From NCBI RefSeq assembly GCF_022095675.1, contig NZ_JAHYSG010000185.1:1-14444 (forward strand): DNA of 14,444 bases, given 5' to 3'. Shown here piece after piece: positions 6,791 through 13,909 of this stretch; within the stretch, counting starts at the first letter, position 1; each line of letters begins with the position of its first letter. The position numbers and the translations under genes were made by a program. The notes below the pieces were generated by a model, which saw only the letters and a program-made list of their open reading frames with translations, had not been told where the DNA came from and made no database searches. The DNA comes from Dactylosporangium sp. AC04546. Its GTDB lineage: Bacteria; Actinomycetota; Actinomycetes; Mycobacteriales; Micromonosporaceae.

Positions 6791-7264
6791 GTGCCCCAAG
6801 AGCTGACCCATGTGGACGCTTCGGGCGCGGCCCGGATGGTCGACGTCACCGCCAAGGACGTGACCGCCCGCCGAGCCGTCGCCGCGGGATATGTCCAGAC
6901 CAGCGCCGATGTCGTGAGCCTTCTACGTGACGGCGCGCTGCCGAAAGGTGACGCCCTCGCCGTGGCGCGGATCGCCGGGATCATGGGAGCGAAGCGCACG
7001 CCCGACCTCATTCCGCTGTGCCATCCGATTGCCCTGCACGGAGTTACCGTCGAATTGACGCTCCGTGACGACGCGGTCGACATTGAGGTGATCGCCCGGA
7101 CCGCCGACCGCACCGGCGTTGAGATGGAGGCGCTGACCGCGGTCGCGGCGGCCGGCCTCGCGCTCATTGACATGATCAAGGCCGTCGATCCCGCCGCGTC
7201 GCTCGAGGCGGTGCGGGTCCTGCGCAAGGAAGGTGGGAAGACCGGACTGTGGGAGCGCCCGTGA
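6791..7264 (+). CDS. moaC: Cyclic pyranopterin monophosphate synthase MoaC
   Basis: Converts the GTP-derived 3',8-cyclo-GTP made by MoaA to cyclic pyranopterin monophosphate, the first stable intermediate of molybdenum cofactor synthesis, in the cytoplasm. The 157-residue product is family length. Conserved blocks are LPKGDALAVARIAGIMGAKRT (from 50) and PLCHPI (75-80), and GVEMEALTAVAAAGLALIDMIKAVD near the C-terminus. K52, H78, D127 and K130 correspond to the active-site residues described for E. coli MoaC. The GTG start has no good ribosome binding site and may be read from a leaderless message. The stop overlaps the GTG of the next gene (GTGA), showing translational coupling. moaA is not in the window. 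Confidence 0.96.
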   Translation: MPQELTHVDASGAARMVDVTAKDVTARRAVAAGYVQTSADVVSLLRDGALPKGDALAVARIAGIMGAKRTPDLIPLCHPIALHGVTVELTLRDDAVDIEVIARTADRTGVEMEALTAVAAAGLALIDMIKAVDPAASLEAVRVLRKEGGKTGLWERP

Positions 7265-7728
7265 AGGTCGTGGTCGTCGTCGCGTCCAACCGCGCATCCG
7301 CCGGCGTCTACGCCGACACGAGCGGTCCGCTGCTGGTCGCCGGCCTGCGCGAGCTCGGCTGCGAGGTTGGCGAGCCGGTCGTCGTCCCGGACGGCCCGCC
7401 GGTCGAGGCCGCCCTGCGCGCGGCCGTCGCCGAGGGCGCCGACGTGGTGCTCACCAGCGGCGGCACGGGCGTCACGCCCACCGACGCCACCCCCGAGATG
7501 ACCCGGCGGGTGATCGACTACGAGGTGCCCGGCATCGCCGAGGCGATCCGCGCGGCCGGCGCCGCCAAGGTGCCGACCGCAGTGCTCTCCCGCGGGCTCG
7601 CCGGCGTCGCCGGGCGCACGCTGATCGTCAACCTGCCCGGTTCGAAGGGCGGCGCCAAGGACGGTCTGGCCGTGCTCGGCCCGATCCTCGGGCACGCCGT
7701 CGACCAACTGCGGGGCGGCGACCACTGA
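7261..7728 (+). CDS. mog: Molybdopterin adenylyltransferase, MogA/MoaB family
   Basis: Activates molybdopterin with ATP to adenylyl-molybdopterin before metal insertion. The 155-residue product is a single MoCF-binding domain with the signature TSGGTG (65-70), TDATPE (74-79) and NLPGS (124-128). The GTG at 7261 is chosen because it overlaps the moaC stop as GTGA and has GGGAG six bases upstream. A longer in-frame start at 7249 (four more codons, MGAP) would put that GGGAG inside the coding region and has no site of its own. It stands between moaC and moeA, as in many Mo-cofactor operons. MogA and MoaB cannot be told apart by motif alone. Confidence 0.92.
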   Translation: MKVVVVVASNRASAGVYADTSGPLLVAGLRELGCEVGEPVVVPDGPPVEAALRAAVAEGADVVLTSGGTGVTPTDATPEMTRRVIDYEVPGIAEAIRAAGAAKVPTAVLSRGLAGVAGRTLIVNLPGSKGGAKDGLAVLGPILGHAVDQLRGGDH

Positions 7729-7744
7729 AAGCTAGGCTCGACCC

Positions 7745-8941
7745 GTGACGTTACCGATCGCGTGGGCCGACGCCCGCAAGACGGTGTTCGAGGCCGGCTC
7801 GGCCGCCGCGCCGCGCCCCACGCCCGTCCCGCTCGTCGATGCCGACGGGCTGACCCTCGCCGACCCGCTCGTGACCCTCACCGACCTGCCCGCGTTCCCG
7901 ACCTCCAGCGTCGACGGCTGGGCGGTGCGCGGCCCGGCGCCGTGGCGGATCGTCGGGCGCGTCCTGGCCGGCGACCACGCCGAGCCGCTGACCGCACCCG
8001 GCACCTGCGTCGAGATCGCCACGGGCGGCATGGTTCCCGCCGGCACCGACGTCGTGATCCGCATCGAGGAGTCGAAGTACAACCTCGACACCGTCCACGA
8101 GGGCACCTCCCGTGAGCTGCCCGACTGGCGCCGGCCCGGCGAGGAGGCCGACCGCGGCGACGAGCTGCTCCCCGCCGGCACGCCGGTCACGCCTGGCGTG
8201 ATCGGGCTGGCCGCCTCCTGCGGCTACGACGCCCTGAACTGCCGGCCCGCGCCGAAGTCGGCCCTGCTGGTGTTCGGCGACGAGCTGCTGACCAGCGGGC
8301 TGCCCGGCGACGGCCGGGTCCGCGACGCGCTCGGCCCGTCGCTGCCCGCCTGGCTGCGCCGTGCCGGCACCGAGGTCGTCCACGTCCGCGCGCCTGTCGG
8401 CGACACCCTCGCCGACCACGTCGCCGCGCTGCGGTCCGCGGTCGACGCCGGAGCCCAGGTCATCTGCACCACCGGCGGCACCATGCACGGCCCGGTCGAC
8501 CACCTGCACCCGGCGCTGGCCGAGCTCGGTGCCGAGTACGTGGTGAACACCGTCGCCGTCCGTCCCGGCTTCCCGATGCTGGTCGCCCAGCTCCCAGGCG
8601 GGCAGTTCGTCGCGGGCCTGCCCGGCAACCCCCAGTCCACCTTCGTCGCATTGGTTTCTCTGGTACTTCCACTGCTCGCGGGGCTGACCGGACGTCCGCT
8701 GCCGCCGCTCGGCACCGTGACGCTCGGCGCCGACGTGCCGGGGCGCGGCGACTACACCCACCTGGCCCTGGTCCGGCTGGTCGACGGCCGCGCGCATCCC
8801 GTGCCCCATGTCGGCTCGTCGATGCTGCGGGGGCTGGCGAACTCGTTCGGCTTCGCGGTTGTCCCGCCCGGGACGAGGGGGGTCGCGGGTGAGCAGGCTT
8901 CCGTGGTACCGCTGCCAATCCTGGATGGAGAACGAGCTTGA
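7745..8941 (+). CDS. moeA: Molybdopterin molybdenumtransferase MoeA, divergent actinobacterial type
   Basis: Inserts molybdate into adenylyl-molybdopterin to give mature cofactor. The 398-residue product has the MoeA domain order: SSVDGWA (54-60), TGGMVP (93-98), a MoCF domain with GDEL (178-181) and TTGGTMHGPVD (242-252), GLPGNPQS (291-298) and the C-terminal domain IV. The MoCF domain is divergent. The usual DSN motif after GDEL is replaced by RDALGP, and the usual GGVSVGDYD is replaced by GGTMHGPVD. The same changes occur, from memory, in Streptomyces MoeA-like proteins. Activity as the molybdenum transferase is therefore likely but not certain. The GTG start lies 16 nt after the previous stop; the stop overlaps the TTG start of moaE (TTGA). 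Confidence 0.9.
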   Translation: MTLPIAWADARKTVFEAGSAAAPRPTPVPLVDADGLTLADPLVTLTDLPAFPTSSVDGWAVRGPAPWRIVGRVLAGDHAEPLTAPGTCVEIATGGMVPAGTDVVIRIEESKYNLDTVHEGTSRELPDWRRPGEEADRGDELLPAGTPVTPGVIGLAASCGYDALNCRPAPKSALLVFGDELLTSGLPGDGRVRDALGPSLPAWLRRAGTEVVHVRAPVGDTLADHVAALRSAVDAGAQVICTTGGTMHGPVDHLHPALAELGAEYVVNTVAVRPGFPMLVAQLPGGQFVAGLPGNPQSTFVALVSLVLPLLAGLTGRPLPPLGTVTLGADVPGRGDYTHLALVRLVDGRAHPVPHVGSSMLRGLANSFGFAVVPPGTRGVAGEQASVVPLPILDGERA

Positions 8942-9351
8942 TCACGGCGGTCGTCACGAACGAGGCACTCGACGTCGGTGAGCACGAGCGGGCCGTCGGG
9001 CATCGCGCGGCCGGCGCGGTCGTGTCGTTCGCGGGTGTCGTCCGTGATCACGACGGCGGGCGCGGCGTGCTGGAGCTGGAGTACGAGGGCCACCCGACCG
9101 CCGGCGCCGTCCTGGCGGAGATCGCGGCCGAGATCGGCGCCGACCCAGCCGTCCAGGCGATCGCGGTGTCGCACCGCGTCGGACGGCTGGAGATCGGCGA
9201 CGTGGCGCTGGCGGCGGCCGTGTCGACGGCACACCGCGCCGAGGCGTTCGCCCTCTGTGCGCGGCTCGTCGACGAGGTCAAGGCGCGGCTTCCGGTCTGG
9301 AAGCGCCAGGTCTTCGCCGACGGTACCGAGGAGTGGGTGAACTGCCCTTAA
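8938..9351 (+). CDS. moaE: Molybdopterin synthase catalytic subunit MoaE
   Basis: Large subunit of molybdopterin synthase, which adds the two dithiolene sulfurs to cyclic pyranopterin monophosphate using thiocarboxylated MoaD. The 137-residue product has GAVVSFAGVVRDHDGG (26-41), the HRVGRLEIGD segment (79-88) and the C-terminal DEVKARLPVWKRQVFADGTE, with K115 and K122 matching the catalytic lysines of E. coli MoaE. It starts with TTG overlapping the moeA stop, with GGAG seven bases upstream. No moaD is seen beside it, so the small subunit must be encoded elsewhere. Its TAA shares the TTAA at 9348-9351 with the stop of the convergent DoxX-like gene. Confidence 0.95.
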   Translation: MITAVVTNEALDVGEHERAVGHRAAGAVVSFAGVVRDHDGGRGVLELEYEGHPTAGAVLAEIAAEIGADPAVQAIAVSHRVGRLEIGDVALAAAVSTAHRAEAFALCARLVDEVKARLPVWKRQVFADGTEEWVNCP

Positions 9352-9827
9352 CGCCCCACCTTGTGGCGGGCTCGGGTGGCCATCATGGCCACTCGGGCCG
9401 TCCGGCGGGCGTCGTGGGCCGCGTGGCGCGCCCGCCAGCCGAGGCCCGGGCGGCCCTCCTTGTCGAGCGCCGCGAACAGCAGGCCGCCGAACAGGCCCAG
9501 GTTCTTGAGGAAGTTGATGCGCTGCGCCGAGCGTTGCGCGGGGTCCTCGACCGCCCAGAACGGATGCCCGGCATAGGTCGTCGGCACCAGGGACCCGGCC
9601 AGCAGCAGCGCGCCCGGTGTCGTCGCGCGGCCGGTGGCCAGCAACACACCGCCCGCGACCTGGGCCGCCGCGTTCACCCGGACCAGGGTCTTGGGATCGG
9701 TCTGGAGGCGGTCAGCGACCTTTTGTGCCGGTTTGACCAGCCGTTGCGGGTTTACCAGAGCGTCCCAGCCCTGGATGACAAAAATCGCGGCCAGCGCCGA
9801 GCGGGCCACTGTGCGCACGGGTCTCAT
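9348..9827 (-). CDS. DoxX family membrane protein
   Basis: A 159-residue protein with about four hydrophobic helices and the DoxX-type opening RTVARSALAAIFVIQGWDALVNP. Then come PAQKVADRL, VRVNAAAQVAGGVLLATG and GHPFWAVEDPAQRSAQRINFLKNLGLFGGLLFAALD. The C-terminal ~35 residues are rich in Arg, Ala and His and positively charged. DoxX proteins are small membrane proteins, some linked to thiosulfate:quinone oxidation or redox stress; the role here is unknown. I chose the ATG at 9827 because the hydrophobic N-terminus starts right after it; the longer open frame to 10070 runs antisense through the SWIM gene. It converges on moaE with a 4-nt overlap and diverges from the SWIM gene with a 55-bp gap. 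Confidence 0.82.
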   Translation of the reverse strand: MRPVRTVARSALAAIFVIQGWDALVNPQRLVKPAQKVADRLQTDPKTLVRVNAAAQVAGGVLLATGRATTPGALLLAGSLVPTTYAGHPFWAVEDPAQRSAQRINFLKNLGLFGGLLFAALDKEGRPGLGWRARHAAHDARRTARVAMMATRARHKVGR

Positions 9828-9850
9828 GACGGGTTGAATACCCAGCGGCG

Positions 9851-9856
9851 TATTGT
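9851..9856 (+). promoter_or_regulatory. Possible -10 element for the SWIM-DUF5691-MoxR-DUF5682 cassette
   Basis: TATTGT fits TAnnnT and lies 26 bases before the ATG at 9883, in the 55-bp gap between the divergent DoxX-like and SWIM genes. No convincing -35 is found at the right distance; the nearest TTGAAT (9834-9839) is too close. This is the only stretch where a cassette promoter could lie outside coding sequence. Confidence 0.22.
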
Positions 9857-9882
9857 CGTACCCCCTCACTACGGTTGGCGGC

Positions 9883-11250
9883 ATGACCGAAACAGCGACG
9901 GTCACCACGGTCTGGACCACCGACCAGGTGATGGCACTGGCACCCGACTCGTCCGCGCAGCGGGCGGCGCGCGGGCTGGCCGGCGACCGGGCCTGGTTGG
10001 AGACCGGCCTCAGCGCGAGCGACGACCTCCCCCCGACCCTCTGGGGCCTGTGCCAGGGCAGCGGCTCCACCCCCTATCAGGCGGCGGTCGACCTGACCGA
10101 GCCCGCCTTCCGGTGCAGCTGCCCCAGCCGCAAGTTCCCCTGCAAGCACTCACTCGGCCTGCTGCTGCGCTGGTCATCGGGCAGCGTCGCCGAGGCGGCG
10201 GCGCCGGCCTGGGTGCAGCAGTGGCAGGAGTCGCGGGCCGCCCGCGCCGAGCGCTCGGCCGGCCGGGCCGCCGAGCGGGAGGGGGCGGATGTGTCGGATT
10301 CACGTGGAACATCGCCATCGTCCCGCGCTGCGCCGAGTGAGAAGTCCCAGGCCAGGCGGGCCGACCGGATCTCGGCCGGCCTCGACGAGCTCGACCGCTG
10401 GCTGGCCGACCAGGCGCGGGCCGGGCTGGCGACCGTGGCCAAGAACGGCTACGCCCACTGGGACACGATGACCGCCCGGCTCGTCGACGCCCAGGCCACC
10501 GGCGCCGCCGGCATTCTGCGCCGGGCGTCGGCCGTCACCGGCTCCCCCGAGCGGCTTCTCGGCGAGCTGGCCCGGCTGCGGCTGCTGGTCGGCGGCTATC
10601 GGCGGCTCGACGACCTGCCCGAGGAGCTCGCCGCGAGCGTGCGCATGCGGGTCGGGCTGCCGATCGCCACCGAGACCGTGCTCGCCGGGCCGGCCGTGCG
10701 GGAGCGCTGGCAGGTCCACGGCGTCCGCGACGAGATCGAGGACCAGCTGACCGTCCGGCGGGCCTGGCTGCGCGGTGCCGGTTCGGGGCGTCCGCTGCTG
10801 GTGCTGTCGTTCGCCGTCGCCGGCCAGTCGCTGCCGATCGACCTGCTGCCGGGCACCGAGTTCGACGCCGACGTCTGCCTCTATCCCGGCGGGCAGCCAG
10901 CCCGGGCGCTCATCGCCAAGCGGCACGCGCCGCCCGAGCGGATGCACGCGATCGCCGGTGCGGCCGGCATAGAGGAGTCCCTGCGCGCCCACGCGGAGGC
11001 GCTGGCCGGCGACCCTTGGCTCGACTACTGGCCGATGGTCCTCGACGCGGTCATCCCGGTCCGCGACGGCGGCGCCTGGCTGCTCGCCGACGCGGCCGGT
11101 GCTGGGCTGCCGATCGACCCGGCCGCAGGCGAGCCGTGGCGGCTCGTCGCGGTGACCGCCGGGCGGCCGGCGACGGTGACCGGCGAGTGGTCCGCGGGCG
11201 GCTTCCGCCCGCTGGGCGTCTGGTCCGAGCAGCGGCTGGTGCGGCTGTGA
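9883..11250 (+). CDS. SWIM zinc-finger protein
   Basis: A 455-residue protein with a SWIM zinc finger near the N-terminus: C78-x-C80, then C87-x-H89 (CSCPSRKFPCKH), the CxCxnCxH pattern. SWIM fingers bind nucleic acid or proteins and occur in MULE transposases, SNF2 ATPases and RAD51-linked factors. Residues ~105-160 form an Arg/Ala/Ser/Glu-rich linker; the rest (~165-455) looks globular, with no catalytic motif I recognise. The ATG at 9883 is preferred to a TTG at 9853 because it is a stronger codon and the intervening ten codons are not conserved-looking; GGCGG precedes it weakly. Its TGA overlaps the next GTG (GTGA). It is first in a coupled set with DUF5691, MoxR and DUF5682 genes, suggesting a targeting or adaptor role, which is inference. 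Confidence 0.85.
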   Translation: MTETATVTTVWTTDQVMALAPDSSAQRAARGLAGDRAWLETGLSASDDLPPTLWGLCQGSGSTPYQAAVDLTEPAFRCSCPSRKFPCKHSLGLLLRWSSGSVAEAAAPAWVQQWQESRAARAERSAGRAAEREGADVSDSRGTSPSSRAAPSEKSQARRADRISAGLDELDRWLADQARAGLATVAKNGYAHWDTMTARLVDAQATGAAGILRRASAVTGSPERLLGELARLRLLVGGYRRLDDLPEELAASVRMRVGLPIATETVLAGPAVRERWQVHGVRDEIEDQLTVRRAWLRGAGSGRPLLVLSFAVAGQSLPIDLLPGTEFDADVCLYPGGQPARALIAKRHAPPERMHAIAGAAGIEESLRAHAEALAGDPWLDYWPMVLDAVIPVRDGGAWLLADAAGAGLPIDPAAGEPWRLVAVTAGRPATVTGEWSAGGFRPLGVWSEQRLVRL

Positions 11251-12782
11251 GCGAGCGACTTCCCGACTGGAGCGACGTGCTCGCCACCGCGCTCGTCGGC
11301 ACCCAGCGGCGTGTGCCGCCGCCCGGGGTCGATCCGCACGGCGACCCGGCGGAGGCGCTGCTCGACGCGGCCGGGGCATTGACGCTGTATCGCCGGGCCG
11401 GCATCGCGCCGCGCCGCGGCCTGACCGTGCCCGAGCCCGCGCCCGACGACGCCGACCGGCCGCTCGTGCCCTGGGTGGCGGCCGCCCGGGCGGCTGATCT
11501 GCTGTCCGTCGACGCCGCCGGTTACGGCGCGGCCAACGCCGTGCCGGTCCGCGACGCCGACGGGCGCCTGGAGCTGCTCGCCGAGTGGCTCGGCGCAGCC
11601 CGGGGCTGCCGGATGCCCGGCGAACTGCTGCCGGCCCTGCTGGAGACCGGGCGCAAGCACCGCGCGCTGCGGCCGCTCATTGCCGAAGCGGGCGGGCCGC
11701 GGGCCGTGTGGCTGGCCGCCCAGCGCCCGGAGTGGGGCTTCCTCGGCGCGGTCGCCGGGGGAGACACCCCGCCCGACGACCCCGCCGTGTGGGAGCTGGG
11801 CGCCATCGGGCGCCGGGTCGGGTATCTCACCGCACTGCGCCGCCGCGATCCGGCCCGCGCCCGCGAGCTGCTGGCCGCCGCCTGGCCGGCCGAGACGCCC
11901 GACGACCGGGCCGCGCTGCTTGGCGCGCTCGCCACCGGCCTGTCCGCCGACGACCAGGTGCTGCTGGAGACCGGGCTCGACGACCGGCGCAAGGAGGTGC
12001 GGGTCGCCGCCGTCGAGCTGCTGGCCCTGCTGCCCGACAGTGGATACGCGCAGCGGATGACCGAGCGGTCCACCGCCTGTGTGCGGGTCCAGGGCGGCCG
12101 CATCGTGATCACCCCGCCCACCGCTTGTGACAAGGGCATGCGCCGTGACGGCATCGCGCCGCGCCCGCCGGCCGGGGTCGGCGAGCGGGCCTGGTGGCTG
12201 GAGGAGCTGCTCACCCGCACGCCGCTGCGGGTCTGGGGCGAGCCCGGCGAGTTCCTGCGGCTGCCGGTCACCCCCGAGTGGGCCGCCGTGCTGCGCCGCG
12301 GGCTGGCCCGGGCGGCCGCCGCCCAGCGCGACCCGCGGTGGGCCACCGCGCTCACCGGCCAGCTCACCGAGGAGGTCGCCGCCGGCGGCCGGCCCGACGA
12401 CCGGCTGCTCCTCGAGGCGCTCTATGACGCGCTGCCCTCCGACGCCCTGTCCTCGATCGCCGTCGAGGTGCTGCGCCGCGGCCTGGCCGGCGCCGCCGCG
12501 GTCGGCGTCGAGCACGTGCTCGAGCTGTGCCCCCGGCCGTGGCCGCCGGCGCTGGTCGAGGCCGTGTTCGGCGCGCTCGACGACCTCGGCGGCCGCCGTT
12601 CGGCCGGGTGGCGCCTGGCCGGGCTGTGCGAGCTGGCCGCGCTGCGGCTGCCCGCCGACACCGCCGGCCGGGCCGTCGCGCTCGCGCGCGGCCTGTCATC
12701 CGACGACCCGATGTCCTCCATCGTCGGCCGCTTCGCCGACACCCTCCGGTTCCGCCACGACATGCTCAAGGAGCTCGCGTGA
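11247..12782 (+). CDS. DUF5691 family protein
   Basis: A 511-residue protein of unknown function. The N-terminus LPDWSDVLATALVGTQRRVPPP resembles the DUF5691 opening, in which W, ALVGT and R recur. Long Leu/Ala/Arg-rich helical stretches follow, such as DRRKEVRVAAVELLALLPDS near 245-265, consistent with an alpha-helical repeat scaffold; that structural reading is inference. No catalytic motif, signal peptide or membrane segment is seen. The GTG at 11247 overlaps the SWIM stop by 4 nt; the same frame is open upstream to 11016 but lies within the SWIM gene and is not used. The stop overlaps the MoxR start by 4 nt. Always appearing between a SWIM and a MoxR gene would suggest a shared complex, but I can only see this one locus. 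Confidence 0.83.
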   Translation: MSERLPDWSDVLATALVGTQRRVPPPGVDPHGDPAEALLDAAGALTLYRRAGIAPRRGLTVPEPAPDDADRPLVPWVAAARAADLLSVDAAGYGAANAVPVRDADGRLELLAEWLGAARGCRMPGELLPALLETGRKHRALRPLIAEAGGPRAVWLAAQRPEWGFLGAVAGGDTPPDDPAVWELGAIGRRVGYLTALRRRDPARARELLAAAWPAETPDDRAALLGALATGLSADDQVLLETGLDDRRKEVRVAAVELLALLPDSGYAQRMTERSTACVRVQGGRIVITPPTACDKGMRRDGIAPRPPAGVGERAWWLEELLTRTPLRVWGEPGEFLRLPVTPEWAAVLRRGLARAAAAQRDPRWATALTGQLTEEVAAGGRPDDRLLLEALYDALPSDALSSIAVEVLRRGLAGAAAVGVEHVLELCPRPWPPALVEAVFGALDDLGGRRSAGWRLAGLCELAALRLPADTAGRAVALARGLSSDDPMSSIVGRFADTLRFRHDMLKELA

Positions 12783-13909
12783 CCAGCACAGTGGATGTCA
12801 CCGCCGCGCACGTCGACGGCGCGCCCGTTGCCGAGACCGTGCAGCGCCGACACGCCGAGGACGAGTTCGCGGCCGAGTTGGCCGCGCTCGCCGCCGGTGA
12901 CGACCGCCCGCGCCCGCCCGGCTGGCGGCTCTCCCCCGCCGCCATCGTCACGTATCTGCTGGGCGGCACCGCGGCCGACGGGTCGGTGGTCGTGCCGAAG
13001 TATGTCGGGCCGCGCCGGCTCATGGAGATCGCCGTCGCCACGCTCGCCACCGACCGGGCGCTGCTGCTGCTCGGCGTGCCGGGCACCGCCAAGACCTGGG
13101 TGTCCGAGCACCTCGCGGCGGCCGTCAGCGGCGACTCGACGCTGCTCGTCCAGGGCACCGCCGGCACGCCCGAGGAGGCCATCCGCTACGGGTGGAACTA
13201 CGCCCGTCTCCTCGCCGAGGGCCCGACCCGGGCCGCGCTGGTGCCGAGCCCGATCCTGCGGGCCATGGCCGACGGGCGGATCGCCCGCATCGAGGAGCTC
13301 ACCCGCGTGCCGTCCGACGTGCAGGACACGCTGATCACGATCCTGTCCGAGAAGACCCTGCCGGTGCCGGAGCTCGGCGAAGAGGTGCAGGCCCGCAAGG
13401 GGTTCAACGTCATCGCCACGGCCAACGACCGCGACCGTGGGGTCAACGAGCTGTCCTCCGCCCTGCGCCGCCGCTTCAACACGGTTGTCCTGCCGGTCCC
13501 GGCCGGGGTCGAGGAGGAGGTCGACATCGTCGCCCGGCGGGTCGCCGCCCTCGGCAAGGCGCTGGAGCTGCCCGAGCTGCCACCGGCCGTCGACGAGATC
13601 CGCCGGGTCGTCACCGTCTTCCGCGAGCTGCGCAACGGCGCGACCGAGGACGGCCGCACCAAGCTCAAGTCCCCCAGCGGCACGCTGTCCACCGCCGAGG
13701 CGATCTCCGTGGTCACCAACGGCATGGCGCTCGCCGCCCACTTCGGCGACGGCGTCCTGCGGGCCGGCGACGTGGCCGCCGGCATCCTCGGCGCCGTCGT
13801 CAAGGACCCGGTGTCCGACCAGGTCGTCTGGCAGGAGTATCTGGAGACGGTGATCCGCGAGCGCGAGGGCTGGCGCGACTTCTACCGGGCGGCCCGTCGC
13901 GGTGAGTGA
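12779..13909 (+). CDS. MoxR-type AAA+ ATPase
   Basis: A 376-residue AAA+ protein of the MoxR/helix-2-insert kind, a chaperone-like ATPase that remodels protein partners, often with a VWA-domain protein. Walker A is GVPGTAKT (99-106). The Walker B position reads ARIEELTRVP (169-178), with Glu-Glu where Asp-Glu is usual. Sensor 1 lies in FNVIATANDRDRG (209-221) and a likely arginine finger in SALRRRF (227-233). About 75 N-terminal residues precede the core, and the C-terminal lid follows. The GTG at 12779 overlaps the DUF5691 stop (GTGA) and has AAGGAG five bases upstream. The longer open frame back to 12527 lies within the DUF5691 gene and is rejected. The stop region overlaps the DUF5682 start by 8 nt. 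Confidence 0.93.
   Translation: MTSTVDVTAAHVDGAPVAETVQRRHAEDEFAAELAALAAGDDRPRPPGWRLSPAAIVTYLLGGTAADGSVVVPKYVGPRRLMEIAVATLATDRALLLLGVPGTAKTWVSEHLAAAVSGDSTLLVQGTAGTPEEAIRYGWNYARLLAEGPTRAALVPSPILRAMADGRIARIEELTRVPSDVQDTLITILSEKTLPVPELGEEVQARKGFNVIATANDRDRGVNELSSALRRRFNTVVLPVPAGVEEEVDIVARRVAALGKALELPELPPAVDEIRRVVTVFRELRNGATEDGRTKLKSPSGTLSTAEAISVVTNGMALAAHFGDGVLRAGDVAAGILGAVVKDPVSDQVVWQEYLETVIREREGWRDFYRAARRGE

Noticed and set aside
6703..6930. 75-codon plus-strand open frame starting inside the hairpin
   Set aside because: Most of it overlaps moaC in another frame, its product is Arg-rich and it has no ribosome binding site.
9828..10070. N-terminal extension of the DoxX-like frame
   Set aside because: It would run antisense through the start of the SWIM gene; the hydrophobic DoxX opening begins at the ATG at 9827.
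12527..12778. N-terminal extension of the MoxR frame into DUF5691
   Set aside because: The extension is an Arg/Ala/Pro-rich shadow, while GTG at 12779 has AAGGAG at the right spacing and a GTGA overlap.
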